DNA of 64,000 nt from Allomuricauda sp. M10 (GCF_020782875.1 NZ_JAJGBN010000002.1:310001-374000); one strand, 5' to 3'; shown: positions 49,906-59,996, numbered from the stretch's first letter. Numbers and translations: made by a program. The notes: generated from the sequence alone by a model not told the origin.

Positions 49906-51228
49906 ATGAAAAAACATTTGCTTTCAGCATTCTCGTTGCTTCTTGTGGGAACCCTGGTTTCTGCACAGGAAGTGGCTTTTGAAGAGTACGATCTGGACAA
50001 CGGATTGCACGTGATATTACATCAGGACAATTCCGCTCCAGTGGTCACCGTTTCCGTGATGTACCACGTGGGATCTAAAGATGAAGATCCTGAAAAAACA
50101 GGCTTTGCCCATTTCTTTGAACACCTCTTATTTGAAGGAACGGAAAATATTGCCCGTGGTCAATGGGATCAAATCACGGCTGCCAATGGTGGACGAAACA
50201 ATGCCAACACCTTTTTGGACCGTACCTATTATTACGAAGTTTTCCCATCCAACAGTTTGGAAGTTGGCCTTTGGTTGGAATCTGAACGAATGATGCATCC
50301 CATCATTGGGCAAGTTGGAGTGGATACCCAAAAAGAAGTGGTCCAGGAAGAAAGAAGACTGCGTGTGGACAACTCCCCTTACGGCGCCTTCTTTGAACAA
50401 CTTTTGAAAAATCTGTACACCAATCACCCTTACCGTTGGGCCGTAATTGGTTCTTTGGACCATTTGGCCAGTGCCACTTTGGACGATTTCAAAAAATTCA
50501 ACAAAACCTATTACGTTCCCAACAATGCGGTGTTGATCGTAGCCGGGGACATTGATTCCGATAAGACCAAAAAAATGGTCAAGGATTATTTCGGACCCAT
50601 CCCAAAAGGGGCCGATATCAAAAGACCTGATGTTCAGGAGGCCCCGATTACCCAAACCATTTATGCCAAGTACAACGATCCCAACATCCAAATTCCGGCC
50701 ATTCTTTTGGCTTACAGGACTCCGGGGCAAGGACAACGTGATGCTTATGCCATCAACATGATTTCCACGTATTTGAGTGATGGTGAAAGCTCCAAACTCT
50801 ACAAAAAATTGGTGGATGAAAAGAAAATGGCCCTTCAAGTCATTTCGGTTCCCATTGATGCCGAAGATTACAGTTCTTATGTGGTAGGTGCACTTCCCGT
50901 AGGCGAAAATTCCATCCAAGACCTGAAAAAGGAAATCGATGAGGAAATCCTAAAACTTCAAATGGAACTGATCTCTGAAAAGGATTATCAAAAGCTTCAG
51001 AATAAGTTTGAAAACATGTATGTGAATGCCAACAGCAGTATTGAGGGCATCGCCAACAATTTGGCCGAAAACTATATGTTGAAGGATGACACCAACCTCA
51101 TCAATACCGAAATCGACATTTACCGCTCCATAACCCGTGAAGAGATCATGGAAGTGGCCAAAAAATATTTGAAGGTGAACCAACGAGTGGAATTGGAATA
51201 TCTACCCGAACAAAAAGACGCTAACTAA
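49906..51228 (+). CDS. M16-family zinc peptidase (catalytic)
   Basis: A 440-residue secreted protein with a signal peptide (cleaved near LVSA-QEV). The inverted zinc motif HFFEH is at residues 69-73, with the third ligand Glu further on near VQEERRLRVD. M16 proteins degrade peptides as paired subunits. The second gene of the pair begins one base after the stop of this one. Confidence 0.92.
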   Translation: MKKHLLSAFSLLLVGTLVSAQEVAFEEYDLDNGLHVILHQDNSAPVVTVSVMYHVGSKDEDPEKTGFAHFFEHLLFEGTENIARGQWDQITAANGGRNNANTFLDRTYYYEVFPSNSLEVGLWLESERMMHPIIGQVGVDTQKEVVQEERRLRVDNSPYGAFFEQLLKNLYTNHPYRWAVIGSLDHLASATLDDFKKFNKTYYVPNNAVLIVAGDIDSDKTKKMVKDYFGPIPKGADIKRPDVQEAPITQTIYAKYNDPNIQIPAILLAYRTPGQGQRDAYAINMISTYLSDGESSKLYKKLVDEKKMALQVISVPIDAEDYSSYVVGALPVGENSIQDLKKEIDEEILKLQMELISEKDYQKLQNKFENMYVNANSSIEGIANNLAENYMLKDDTNLINTEIDIYRSITREEIMEVAKKYLKVNQRVELEYLPEQKDAN

Positions 51229-51229
51229 G

Positions 51230-53302
51230 ATGAAAAAGTATTTTGTATTGACTGTGCTGTCTTTATTGATGACGGCAACATACGCACAAATTGATAGGAG
51301 CAAACAGCCCAAACCAGGACCTGCTCCAGAAATAAACCTGAAAGAGCCGCAACGTTTTGAGCTCAATAACGGATTGAAGGTTTTGGTGGTAGAAAACCAC
51401 AAACTACCCCGTGTCCGTATTCAATTGAATATTGACAATCCACCAATTTTACAGGGGGATAAAGCCGGAGTTTCCGACCTGACATCCAGCATGTTGGGAA
51501 AAGGTTCCAAGAGCATTCCAAAGGATGATTTTTATGAGGAAGTGGACTTTTTGGGGGCCAATATCTATGTGGGCGATCAAAGTGCCTTTGCAAGTTGTCT
51601 CTCCAAATATTTTCCAAGAATCTTGGAACTGTTGGCGGATGCCTCCCTCAATCCAAACTTTACACAAGAGGAATTCGACAAGGAAAAGGATAAGATCATT
51701 ACGGGTATCAAATCAGAGGAAAAAGACGTTTCCGCTATTTCAAACCGGGTTCAGGTTGCCTTGGCGTATGGAAAAAACCATCCTTTTGGTGAAATCACCA
51801 CCGAAGAGACCGTAAACAATGTAACCCTTGCCGATGTAGAGCAGTTCTATCGCTCCTATTTTGTGCCTGCCAACGCTTATTTGGTGGTCATCGGGGATGT
51901 AGAGTTTGATAATGTGAAGGAACTGGTGACCAAATATTTCACTCCTTGGTCTAAGGCAGCTCCACCTTCCTTTTCATATACAGAACCAACTGATGTGCAA
52001 TACAACCAAATCAACTTTATTGATGTACCCAATGCCGTTCAGTCTGAAGTGGCGGTGGAGAACATTACCAACCTAAAAATGAAGGATCCCGATTATTTGG
52101 ATGCCCTTTTGGCCAACCGAATTTTAGGAGGAGGATCTCAGGCCCGCTTGTTCAAAAACCTTCGGGAAGACAAAGGGTATACTTATGGATCTTATTCCGG
52201 ACTGCGTGACAACAAATACAGCCCCATGCGCTTTAGTGCATACGCGCAGGTACGTAACGCCGTGACCGATAGCTCCGTGGTGCAGATCTTGGAAGAAATC
52301 AACAAGATGACAACCGAGCCAGTAAGTGCAGAGGAATTGGCGAATGCCAAGGCCAAATATGCAGGCAGCTTTGTAATGGCATTGGAAAGTCCTGAAACGG
52401 TGGCCAATTATGCCTTAAACATTGAAACAGAAGGTTTGCCCAAGGATTTTTACAAAACCTATCTGGAAAGACTGCAATCCGTTACTGCGGCGGACGTTCA
52501 AAAAGCGGCCCAAAAATACTTTTCCACTACCAACACAAGGGTTGTGGTAACAGGAAAAGGAAGTGATGTTTTGGAAAACTTGGAAAAAGTTTCCTTCAAT
52601 GGAAAAGCAGTACCTGTTTTGTTCTATGACAAATATGCCAACAAAACGGAAAAGCCCAATTACAATGCGGAAGTACCGGCCGGAGTCGATGCCAAAGCGG
52701 TTCTTGAAAAGTATATTGAAGCGATTGGAGGAAAAACCAAATTGGATGGCGTACAATCCTATTCCATGGTGGCCGAGGCCGAAATGCAGGGCATGAAACT
52801 GGAGCTTGAAATGAAGAAAACCACCCAAGACCAGTTTATGCAAGATGTGAAAGTAATGGGCAACTCCATGAGCAAACAAGTATTGGATGGCGACTCAGGT
52901 TACATGATGATACAGGGGCAACGTAAAGATCTTTCTCCAGAAGAAATTGAAAAGATCAAGGAGGAATCCTCGGCTTTCCCTGAGTTGAATTATTTGGCTG
53001 CCGGAAATGTTTCTTTGGAAGGCATTGAGCCTGTGGGGGATTCCAAGGCGTACAAGTTGAAAATCAGCAATGATAAAACCGCTTACTACGATGTGGAAAC
53101 TGGCCTGAAAGTTCAAGAGATCAATACCCAAGAAGTACAAGGTCAGCAAATGAGCAGCACTTTGGGCTATGGTGATTATCAAGAAGTTTCCGGGATTTTA
53201 TTCCCATTCAAGATTACCCAAAGCATGGGTCCGCAAAACTTTGAATTCATGGTGAAAGAAATAAAAGTCAATGAAGGGGTGGATGCCTCGGACTTTAAAT
53301 AA
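51230..53302 (+). CDS. M16-family peptidase-like partner (non-catalytic)
   Basis: A 690-residue secreted partner. Signal peptide MKKYFVLTVLSLLMTATYA. At the position of the zinc motif it reads GVSDLTSSMLGKG, so the zinc-binding histidines and glutamate are lost. The two M16 domains run to about residue 470. A C-terminal domain of about 210 residues (AVLEKYIEAIGGKTKLDGV..., DLSPEEIEKIKEESSAFPELNYL) resembles LolA-type lipoprotein-binding folds. It would form a heterodimer with the upstream catalytic subunit. Confidence 0.88.
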   Translation: MKKYFVLTVLSLLMTATYAQIDRSKQPKPGPAPEINLKEPQRFELNNGLKVLVVENHKLPRVRIQLNIDNPPILQGDKAGVSDLTSSMLGKGSKSIPKDDFYEEVDFLGANIYVGDQSAFASCLSKYFPRILELLADASLNPNFTQEEFDKEKDKIITGIKSEEKDVSAISNRVQVALAYGKNHPFGEITTEETVNNVTLADVEQFYRSYFVPANAYLVVIGDVEFDNVKELVTKYFTPWSKAAPPSFSYTEPTDVQYNQINFIDVPNAVQSEVAVENITNLKMKDPDYLDALLANRILGGGSQARLFKNLREDKGYTYGSYSGLRDNKYSPMRFSAYAQVRNAVTDSSVVQILEEINKMTTEPVSAEELANAKAKYAGSFVMALESPETVANYALNIETEGLPKDFYKTYLERLQSVTAADVQKAAQKYFSTTNTRVVVTGKGSDVLENLEKVSFNGKAVPVLFYDKYANKTEKPNYNAEVPAGVDAKAVLEKYIEAIGGKTKLDGVQSYSMVAEAEMQGMKLELEMKKTTQDQFMQDVKVMGNSMSKQVLDGDSGYMMIQGQRKDLSPEEIEKIKEESSAFPELNYLAAGNVSLEGIEPVGDSKAYKLKISNDKTAYYDVETGLKVQEINTQEVQGQQMSSTLGYGDYQEVSGILFPFKITQSMGPQNFEFMVKEIKVNEGVDASDFK

Positions 53303-53320
53303 TTTCATGAAACTATATAG

Positions 53321-53347
53321 AAAAGGCGCCCAATGGGCGCCTTTTTT
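53321..53347. terminator. Terminator between M16 genes and the copper receptor
   Basis: The stem AAGGCGCCC/GGGCGCCTT with a three-base loop and a T run on the plus strand. Confidence 0.88.
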
Positions 53348-53366
53348 GCTTTCACCAAATATCACC

Positions 53367-55478
53367 TTAAAAACTATACTGAACAAAAGCAGTAAGGTTC
53401 CTTCCAGGATCGTTGATGGGCACCCTGCCAAAATCAGCTTGGTTCACATAGGAAAAGTTGAGGTGGTTGTGATAGGCTACATCAAAAAGATTGGAAGCGG
53501 CAACCCCAACCGTAAAATGTTGAAATGGTTTGGCACCGAAACTTAAATCCACAATGCCATAACCCTCCGTTTCCGTTTCTCCGAACGAGGGAGCAATCTC
53601 CGATTGTTTTGAAGTAAGGGTATAGGTAGCCCTTGCCCAAATTTTCTCCTTTTCAAAACGTAGGTTGAAACGGGACACCAAAGGTGGAGTCAAAGGTAGG
53701 GATTCGTCAAGGTCCTTGTTCTTGGCATGCACATAGGACAATTCTGTTTTAAAGGAGAAGTCCTGAAGAAAATCCAATTGTGCGAAAACCTCAAAACCTG
53801 TTTTATAGGCTTGGTCCAAATTGGTGAATCTTTTCACTTCGGTTGGTTGAACGGTTGGCATATACTTCTTATCCAGACTAGGATCTATTATGGCAACGAT
53901 GTAATTCTCATAAATGGAATAATACATAGAAGCACCATAATCCAAGCCATTGAAGGCATAACCTTCAAAAGGTTTTTTGGCCTTAAAGCCCAACTCAAAT
54001 TGATTGTTTACCTCGGCATCCAAAAACGGATTGCCCACATATTCATAGGCATCCTGGCCGACAGTAAAATGGTTAATGTACCGCTCGATCATATTGGCTG
54101 AACGCACCCCTCTTCCAAAAGCCAATTCAAACAAAAGATTGGAACTCGCCATATATTTGAATGATACCGTTGTGCTGATATTGTTCTCGGTCCTCGCATC
54201 CAAATCGGGGTACAAGGCAACGAAATCTTCAGCAGGAGCATCGGCTTTGGAACATACCATATCATAACGTACCCCAACATTCACCAAGAACTTTTCTGAA
54301 ATCGGATATTTACCTTCCACAAAAGCGCCAAAGTCATCAATTTGGGCATCTTGCCAAACCTCATCCATAAATTCCATGGGCATGGGCAACAAATCCCCAT
54401 TCATGTTGCGCTTTACCAAACGGGTCCTGTTCCCTGTCCTTCCCACCGAAAGGACGTCAACCCCCGTGTACAATTTAAAATCTTGGACAGGTCTCCATTC
54501 CAATTCGATTCTCCCACCCAAAGTGGTAGCATCGACTTCGGAAACCGCTTCGGTACTGTTGTAACTTGGCCTAAGTTCATTGGACATGATGTGATCTACT
54601 TTTGAACGATAGAATTTGGCACTAAGGGCCTTTAGGTCTCCAGAAATATCATCCAACTTATAATCCAAGGAAAGTACATTGCTGTTGTCCTCTTTGGTGT
54701 CCATGTGCAGTCCGGCATGTAACACATCCCTTCCGAAAGACTGTCGGAAACCGACCTGGATTCGTTGATTTTCATCAGGATTGTATCCCAATTGCACCCC
54801 ATAATCGGTACTCTTGAAGGAGGAGGGAACTTCGTTGCCATCTCCATCTTCGTAATTTCCAAAATCGCGATAACCCGCATTAAAATCTACATCAAAATCC
54901 TTCTCTATATATTTTACATTGGCAAAGGTTGTAATGGCATTCCCATTGTTCTCCCCACCAAAATTCACCTTTCCGTGATAGCCTTTATCCTGTCTTTCCA
55001 CTTCTTGGGTCACCAAGTTTACGATACCACCAAAGGTGGGGCCATATCTGAAAGTGTATGGTCCTTTAACAACCTCGATCCTTTCTATCTCCTCTGGGAT
55101 CACATGCGTTGTGATGGGATCCATTCGGTTGGGGCAGGCATGCATGACCTTGGTTCCGCCATTGAACTGCACATTAAGCTGTTCGTATTGGGATGCCCTG
55201 AACGAAGGGTCTATGGCATAATTACCCCTTTTGATCAAGGAAAATCCATTGATGTTGCTAAAAAGGTCGGCCACATTTTTGGATTGTACCACCTTTTTTT
55301 CGGGTTCACTTTTGAACATGGAAAAAACAGGGTCCGTCTTGCTTTTTCCTTCCACCAACACTTCATCCAATTGAATGGTGGGCCTTACAATAGAATCTTG
55401 CGCTGTTGATAATTGCGCATAGGACACAGCGGTCCCAAAGAACAAAACGCAAAGTTTTGTCACTGAACTGATATTCAT
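53367..55478 (-). CDS. TonB-dependent receptor, OprC-like, predicted copper uptake
   Basis: A 703-residue receptor. Signal peptide MNISSVTKLCVLFFGTAVSYA; plug about residues 40-165; barrel to the C-terminal Phe. In the plug it has HACPNRMD, i.e. C115-x-x-x-M119, the CxxxM copper-binding motif described for Pseudomonas OprC, with the same MDP(x)T context. The start at MNISS drops 45 unlikely residues. A small Cys-rich protein gene lies 65 bases upstream on the same strand. Copper as substrate is inferred from the motif. Confidence 0.8.
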   Translation of the reverse strand: MNISSVTKLCVLFFGTAVSYAQLSTAQDSIVRPTIQLDEVLVEGKSKTDPVFSMFKSEPEKKVVQSKNVADLFSNINGFSLIKRGNYAIDPSFRASQYEQLNVQFNGGTKVMHACPNRMDPITTHVIPEEIERIEVVKGPYTFRYGPTFGGIVNLVTQEVERQDKGYHGKVNFGGENNGNAITTFANVKYIEKDFDVDFNAGYRDFGNYEDGDGNEVPSSFKSTDYGVQLGYNPDENQRIQVGFRQSFGRDVLHAGLHMDTKEDNSNVLSLDYKLDDISGDLKALSAKFYRSKVDHIMSNELRPSYNSTEAVSEVDATTLGGRIELEWRPVQDFKLYTGVDVLSVGRTGNRTRLVKRNMNGDLLPMPMEFMDEVWQDAQIDDFGAFVEGKYPISEKFLVNVGVRYDMVCSKADAPAEDFVALYPDLDARTENNISTTVSFKYMASSNLLFELAFGRGVRSANMIERYINHFTVGQDAYEYVGNPFLDAEVNNQFELGFKAKKPFEGYAFNGLDYGASMYYSIYENYIVAIIDPSLDKKYMPTVQPTEVKRFTNLDQAYKTGFEVFAQLDFLQDFSFKTELSYVHAKNKDLDESLPLTPPLVSRFNLRFEKEKIWARATYTLTSKQSEIAPSFGETETEGYGIVDLSFGAKPFQHFTVGVAASNLFDVAYHNHLNFSYVNQADFGRVPINDPGRNLTAFVQYSF

Positions 55479-55543
55479 TTTGAAATAAAATTTAAGATTA
55501 TACAATGCAGCAAACCAGGTTTGCCGACTTACACTATAACATC

Positions 55544-55939
55544 TTAAACAATGGGTGGTTTGTTCAGTACATTGCTGAACCTGAAGGAATAATGGTTGGT
55601 ATACCGATGACATTTCGCATCGGGGTTTACACTCTTATGTAATTGAAAATCGGGCAATTTTACCAGAAATACAAGTATTTGTTCCCATCCGATCATGGGC
55701 ATAGGCTGCTCGTCCTCGGCACTTTGTGCCCGGAGCATTTGGGCCAACATACATTTACCATCGCACTTCAGCTCAGGTTTGTCCTTGTTCTCACAAAGGC
55801 GCTCTATAAATCCTTCACGATCAATACTGTAGTACACATACATACTGGAAAAGCGCAGGTTGCTTATCAGAATGAAAGCGACAAAAACCCCCACTAAAAT
55901 GGGGTGCCTAACCTTATTATGTATTGCTATTTGGGACAA
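55544..55939 (-). CDS. Small Cys-rich membrane-anchored protein
   Basis: A 131-residue protein with an N-terminal membrane anchor (about residues 13-31). The conserved stretch LCENKDKPELKCDGKCMLAQML (about 48-69) has cysteines 49, 59 and 63 (CxxxC) that suggest metal binding. It lies directly upstream of the OprC-like receptor and is probably in the same operon. I do not know a characterised homologue. Confidence 0.68.
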   Translation of the reverse strand: MSQIAIHNKVRHPILVGVFVAFILISNLRFSSMYVYYSIDREGFIERLCENKDKPELKCDGKCMLAQMLRAQSAEDEQPMPMIGWEQILVFLVKLPDFQLHKSVNPDAKCHRYTNHYSFRFSNVLNKPPIV

Positions 55940-56085
55940 TTATGTGCTTTACTCAATAACAGCTACAAAAATATGAACACTGAATATTTAATTAAGTGAC
56001 CCTTATCATCTATTAATTCTTTTTAATCAAGTATTTTCCTTTTGTAAGGGATTTGATAATTAAATTTGGACTATAAATTGAGAAA

Positions 56086-56514
56086 ATGAAAAAACTACCT
56101 TTCCTATACATTCTTGCTGTATCAATCTTCATGATTTCGTGCAAAGAAGAAAAAAAAGCTCCCGAGGAACCCACCCAAATGGAGCGTGTAATGGCCATCC
56201 ATGATGAAGTGATGCCAGAAATGGGGAAAATTGGAAAATTGGTTGGAGAGCTCAAAAGCAAGGTTGACACCACCGAAGTTGGCCAACAATATGAATCGGC
56301 CATGAAAGATCTTCAAGATGCCCATGCCACTATGATGGACTGGATGAAGGAATTTGGCGACAGGTTTAACTCCGATGAAATATTAAACGGGAAAGAACTT
56401 TCTGAAGAAAAGCAAAAATGGCTTGACGAAGAAGAGGTGAAAGTCCAAGTGGTAAAAGACAAGATCAATACCAGTATTACAAAGGCGGAAGCCCTTTTAG
56501 CCAAAGAAAATTAA
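56086..56514 (+). CDS. Helical lipoprotein
   Basis: A 142-residue lipoprotein (lipobox MISC, Cys19, followed by KEEKK, like a surface-export signal of Bacteroidota lipoproteins). The rest is charged alpha helix with Met/Glu/Lys-rich stretches (about residues 30-140), suggesting a helical bundle. No family recognised. It ends in a four-base overlap with the convergent gldD. Confidence 0.62.
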   Translation: MKKLPFLYILAVSIFMISCKEEKKAPEEPTQMERVMAIHDEVMPEMGKIGKLVGELKSKVDTTEVGQQYESAMKDLQDAHATMMDWMKEFGDRFNSDEILNGKELSEEKQKWLDEEEVKVQVVKDKINTSITKAEALLAKEN

Positions 56515-57065
56515 TTCCAGCGAATGCTTTCCATAATCCTGCGGATGTCATTCTGCAAATACATGGCGGCCGGCAGAATGGAATCATAATTGGGTTTGGC
56601 ATAAAAATACAGGGACCCGGTCACAAAATGTTGGATGCTGTCCGTTACATAAAACTGTGACTGGGAGGCCGCATTGCCACTAACTTCGTAGAACATGCCA
56701 TACACCTTTGCTTCTTCATGTTTATATTCGACCGGTAATATCTGATCGGCTTTAACCACATGCTCATAGGTGAGTTTTTCAGCATCGATCATTAACTCCC
56801 TAATATTTCCATCTACCTTTTTATACGTAAGAAAGATGGAACCCTTCATTTGTGGATAGTCCAGAACAAGTGAACAGTCCGTGCTTTCCTTGATGTCCGA
56901 AAGGGTATTTTGATCAAAAATATAGGGGCAATCCGTATTGGTCTGGATATACGTTGCGGCCGGATACTCCAAACGCAACATGGCTTTTGGCTTGGGCAGT
57001 ACATCTTCTTTACAACCTAAAAAAAGTAGGGCCAAAACGAAAAAAACAAACGGGCTATGCTTCAT
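56511..57065 (-). CDS. gldD: Gliding motility lipoprotein GldD
   Basis: A 184-residue lipoprotein (lipobox LFLGC, Cys18, followed by KED). The block PKAMLRLEYPAATY is typical of GldD. GldD is needed for gliding and for the type IX secretion machinery in Flavobacterium johnsoniae. It overlaps gldE by 11 bases. Confidence 0.9.
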   Translation of the reverse strand: MKHSPFVFFVLALLFLGCKEDVLPKPKAMLRLEYPAATYIQTNTDCPYIFDQNTLSDIKESTDCSLVLDYPQMKGSIFLTYKKVDGNIRELMIDAEKLTYEHVVKADQILPVEYKHEEAKVYGMFYEVSGNAASQSQFYVTDSIQHFVTGSLYFYAKPNYDSILPAAMYLQNDIRRIMESIRWN

Positions 57066-58365
57066 GAGGCAAGGTGACTTTTATACGTTTCAATCTTTTT
57101 TTATCCATACTCTCCACCACAAATTGGTATTCATTGAACAGTATTTTTTCTCCCACTTTGGGAAAACTACCGGAAATTTCAAGAACAAATCCGGCTATGG
57201 TCTCCGATTCTCCCTTATGATCTTCAAATTCCTCTTCTTCCTCAATTTTCACCACGCGGTAAAAATCCTTTAGGGCCGTCTTGCCATCAAACACATAATT
57301 ATGGTCATCCAACTTGGAGAAAATCAAATCCTCGTCATCAAACTCATCGCTGATATCTCCAACGATTTCTTCGATCACATCTTCCAAGGTAACAATTCCA
57401 GAGGTGCCGCCATACTCATCGACCACCACGGCCAAATGGTTTTTTTTGGACTGAAATTCCAACAGCAGATCGTCCAACTTTTTGTTTTCAGGGACAAAAT
57501 AAGGCTCTCGGATGAGCGACATCCAATTGAAACTTTTTCTATCGATATAAGGCAAAAGATCCTTTACATAGAGTACCCCCAATACATTGTCCATATGCTC
57601 GGAGAACACAGGAATCCTAGAATATCCATGTTTTTTGATCTCCAGTAATACTTCGGGAAACTTCATTTTTTCGTTGAGGGCAAAAATATCGATACGGGGT
57701 TGCATCACCTGTTTGGTGTCCGTATTACCAAAAGTCACGATACCTTCCAAAATCTTTTGTTCCTCTTTGGTGGTATCCCCTTCGGAAGCAAGTTCCAATG
57801 CTTGTGACAAGTGATTTACACTTAGACTGGACTTTTGCTTGCCCAATTTATCCTCCAAAAACAAAGTAGCCGACCGCATGGGCATACTCAACGGGGTGAA
57901 CAAAAAATTCAATCCTTTTAAAGGTACGGCCATAAATTGGGAAAACTGCACCTTATTTCGGTTGGCATAAATTTTAGGAAGAATTTCCCCGAACATCAAG
58001 ATCAGGAAGGTGGCCATCACCACCTCTAACAAAAATCGTAGAGTACCATCAATGCCTTCAAAAAGGGTATCCCCAAGGGAACTGAACAACAAAACAATAC
58101 CAATATTGATGGCATTATTGGTAATCAAAATAGTTGCCAATAATTTTTTGGGCTTTTCCAATAATTGTGCAATCAGTTTCCCTCGTGAAGAGTCATTCTC
58201 TTCCAGTTCGTTGATCTCGGTCTGAGACAGTCCGAACATGGCCACTTCGGCCGCGGAAATCAGGGCAGATCCCGTCAACAGAAACAAAAGCACAAGAATT
58301 TTTATAGTGAAGATTCCACTAAACGCTGTGAACAAAATTGCCAAACAATGGGGCTCGGGATCCAA
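57055..58365 (-). CDS. gldE: Gliding motility-associated protein GldE
   Basis: A 436-residue CorC/HlyC-type protein: DUF21 membrane domain (about residues 18-190, GSALISAAEVAMFGLSQTEINELE), two CBS domains (about 215-335) and a C-terminal transporter-associated domain (about 345-430). GldE helps GldD function in F. johnsoniae. It overlaps gldD by 11 bases and follows ssb on the same strand. Confidence 0.88.
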   Translation of the reverse strand: MDPEPHCLAILFTAFSGIFTIKILVLLFLLTGSALISAAEVAMFGLSQTEINELEENDSSRGKLIAQLLEKPKKLLATILITNNAINIGIVLLFSSLGDTLFEGIDGTLRFLLEVVMATFLILMFGEILPKIYANRNKVQFSQFMAVPLKGLNFLFTPLSMPMRSATLFLEDKLGKQKSSLSVNHLSQALELASEGDTTKEEQKILEGIVTFGNTDTKQVMQPRIDIFALNEKMKFPEVLLEIKKHGYSRIPVFSEHMDNVLGVLYVKDLLPYIDRKSFNWMSLIREPYFVPENKKLDDLLLEFQSKKNHLAVVVDEYGGTSGIVTLEDVIEEIVGDISDEFDDEDLIFSKLDDHNYVFDGKTALKDFYRVVKIEEEEEFEDHKGESETIAGFVLEISGSFPKVGEKILFNEYQFVVESMDKKRLKRIKVTLPHEA

Positions 58366-58390
58366 ATTTGAATTGCTTTAAACTTTATTT

Positions 58391-58846
58391 TTAGAATGGT
58401 AGGTCGTCATCCTCATCCGTTTCTATACTAGGAACTTCTGGTGCACTGGGCCTTGAAGGTACATTTTGTGGTGCCGAGCCTTGCATTTGCGTATTCGGCA
58501 TACCTTCATTCTTGGTCGTCAAAAAGGTAAAGTCCTGAACATGTACCTCAGTAGTGTACCTCATATTGCCATCTTCACCCTGCCATTGCCTGTTCTTCAA
58601 CCTTCCTTCAACATAGACCTTATCGCCTTTGCTCAGGTATTTTTCACAAATTTCGGCGGCCTTGTTCCGTACCACAATATTATGCCATTCCGTATTCGTC
58701 ACCTTTTCACCTGTCTGTCTGTTGGTGTAGGTTTCGTTTGTGGCCAATGGAAATCTGGCAATACAATTCCCTCCTTCAAAATAGTGAATCTTCACTTCGT
58801 CTCCCAAATGCCCGATCAGCATTACTTTATTCAATGTTCCGCTCAT
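58391..58846 (-). CDS. ssb: Single-stranded DNA-binding protein
   Basis: A 151-residue SSB with an OB-fold (about residues 1-105) and a flexible Pro/Gln-rich linker ending in the acidic tip DEDDDLPF that recruits repair and replication proteins. Start MSGTLNKVMLIGHLG is canonical. It sits between mutY and gldE, the usual Flavobacteriaceae order. Confidence 0.95.
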   Translation of the reverse strand: MSGTLNKVMLIGHLGDEVKIHYFEGGNCIARFPLATNETYTNRQTGEKVTNTEWHNIVVRNKAAEICEKYLSKGDKVYVEGRLKNRQWQGEDGNMRYTTEVHVQDFTFLTTKNEGMPNTQMQGSAPQNVPSRPSAPEVPSIETDEDDDLPF

Positions 58847-58869
58847 AGTTCTCTAATTAATCAAAAGTA

Positions 58870-59907
58870 CTAAATTTTCAATGTCCTGATGAAATCAGCA
58901 ATCAAAACAGGTACCGGGAATTTGGTTATTTCATCCCACGCCGTGCCGTTTTCCAATTTATGGGAAGTTTTCAGTATCCAAAATTTGGTATGTAAATGTT
59001 GGTGCGATAGTTTGTGCACAATGGGTTCCGTGTTGAAAAGATGAAAGGATTCGAATGGTTCCAAAGCCATCTCACTCGTAAAATGTTGCTGAAATGCATC
59101 CGGATGGATTTCGTTCTCCGACTCCAACAATGGAAATTGATATAGGTTTTGCCAAATGCCCTTCCCTTTTCGTTGTTCCATGATCGTTTGGTTCTGGTCA
59201 TTTAGATATACCATATAATTAAAGTGCCGGATCCGAGCCTTGGTCTTGTTGGTCTTCACCGGCAGACTATCTACCTTATTATCCTTAAGCGCCACACAAC
59301 CTTCGTTCAAAGGGCAAAGCAAGCAATAGGGTTTTTTGGGCGCGCATTGTATGGCCCCAAACTCCATAATACCCTGGTTGTAGTCCCGAATCTGATCTGC
59401 ATCCATGACCTCGCGAGCCAATTCCTTAAAATATTTGGTCCCGGAAGGACTGTTAATAGGAAGATCCACCCCGAAATATCTCGCCAAAACCCGATACACA
59501 TTGCCGTCCACAACTGGTTCTGGTACATCAAAACAGAAAGATGCAATGGCACTGGCGGTATAATCACCCACTCCTTTTAAGGATTTTATCTCTTCATACG
59601 TTCTTGGAAACTCGCCATCAAATTGTTCCACAACCATTTTTGCTGTGGCATGCAGGTTGCGTGCACGGGAGTAATAGCCGAGACCTTGCCAAAGCTTCAA
59701 GACCATTTCCTCTGGCGCCTGGGCCAGGTCGTGAACGGTTGGGAAAGCTTCCAAAAACCTATGATAATAGGGCATTCCCTGCGCCACGCGGGTTTGCTGG
59801 AGCATAATTTCGGACAGCCAAATCTTATAGGGGTCACGGGTCTCGCGCCACGGAAGTTCCCTTTTGTGGGCATGGTACCAATCCAGAATTTTATGGGAAA
59901 AAGACAT
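58870..59907 (-). CDS. mutY: A/G-specific adenine glycosylase
   Basis: A 345-residue DNA repair enzyme that removes adenine opposite 8-oxoguanine. HhH motif LKGVGDYTASAIASF with the catalytic Asp in VDGNVYRV, iron-sulfur loop CAPKKPYCLLCPLNEGC (C-x6-C-x2-C-x5-C) and the C-terminal NUDIX-like domain (about 225-345) are present. Length is normal. ssb follows 24 bases downstream. Confidence 0.94.
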   Translation of the reverse strand: MSFSHKILDWYHAHKRELPWRETRDPYKIWLSEIMLQQTRVAQGMPYYHRFLEAFPTVHDLAQAPEEMVLKLWQGLGYYSRARNLHATAKMVVEQFDGEFPRTYEEIKSLKGVGDYTASAIASFCFDVPEPVVDGNVYRVLARYFGVDLPINSPSGTKYFKELAREVMDADQIRDYNQGIMEFGAIQCAPKKPYCLLCPLNEGCVALKDNKVDSLPVKTNKTKARIRHFNYMVYLNDQNQTIMEQRKGKGIWQNLYQFPLLESENEIHPDAFQQHFTSEMALEPFESFHLFNTEPIVHKLSHQHLHTKFWILKTSHKLENGTAWDEITKFPVPVLIADFIRTLKI

Positions 59908-59988
59908 GCAAAAAAATACTAGGGATCAAATGTATCAGTTTATATACTTAAAATTAAAGGGTTTAAACGAAAGATTAATTTTAATGTT

Positions 59989-59996
59989 TATATTTG
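59989..59996 (+). promoter_or_regulatory. Promoter -7 box for the HU gene
   Basis: TATATTTG matches TAnnTTTG exactly, 37 bases before the HU ATG. Confidence 0.5.

Noticed and set aside
50128..50919. 263-codon minus-strand frame opposite the M16 peptidase
   Set aside because: It mirrors the codon pattern of the true gene, shows no family features and has no promoter or start context.
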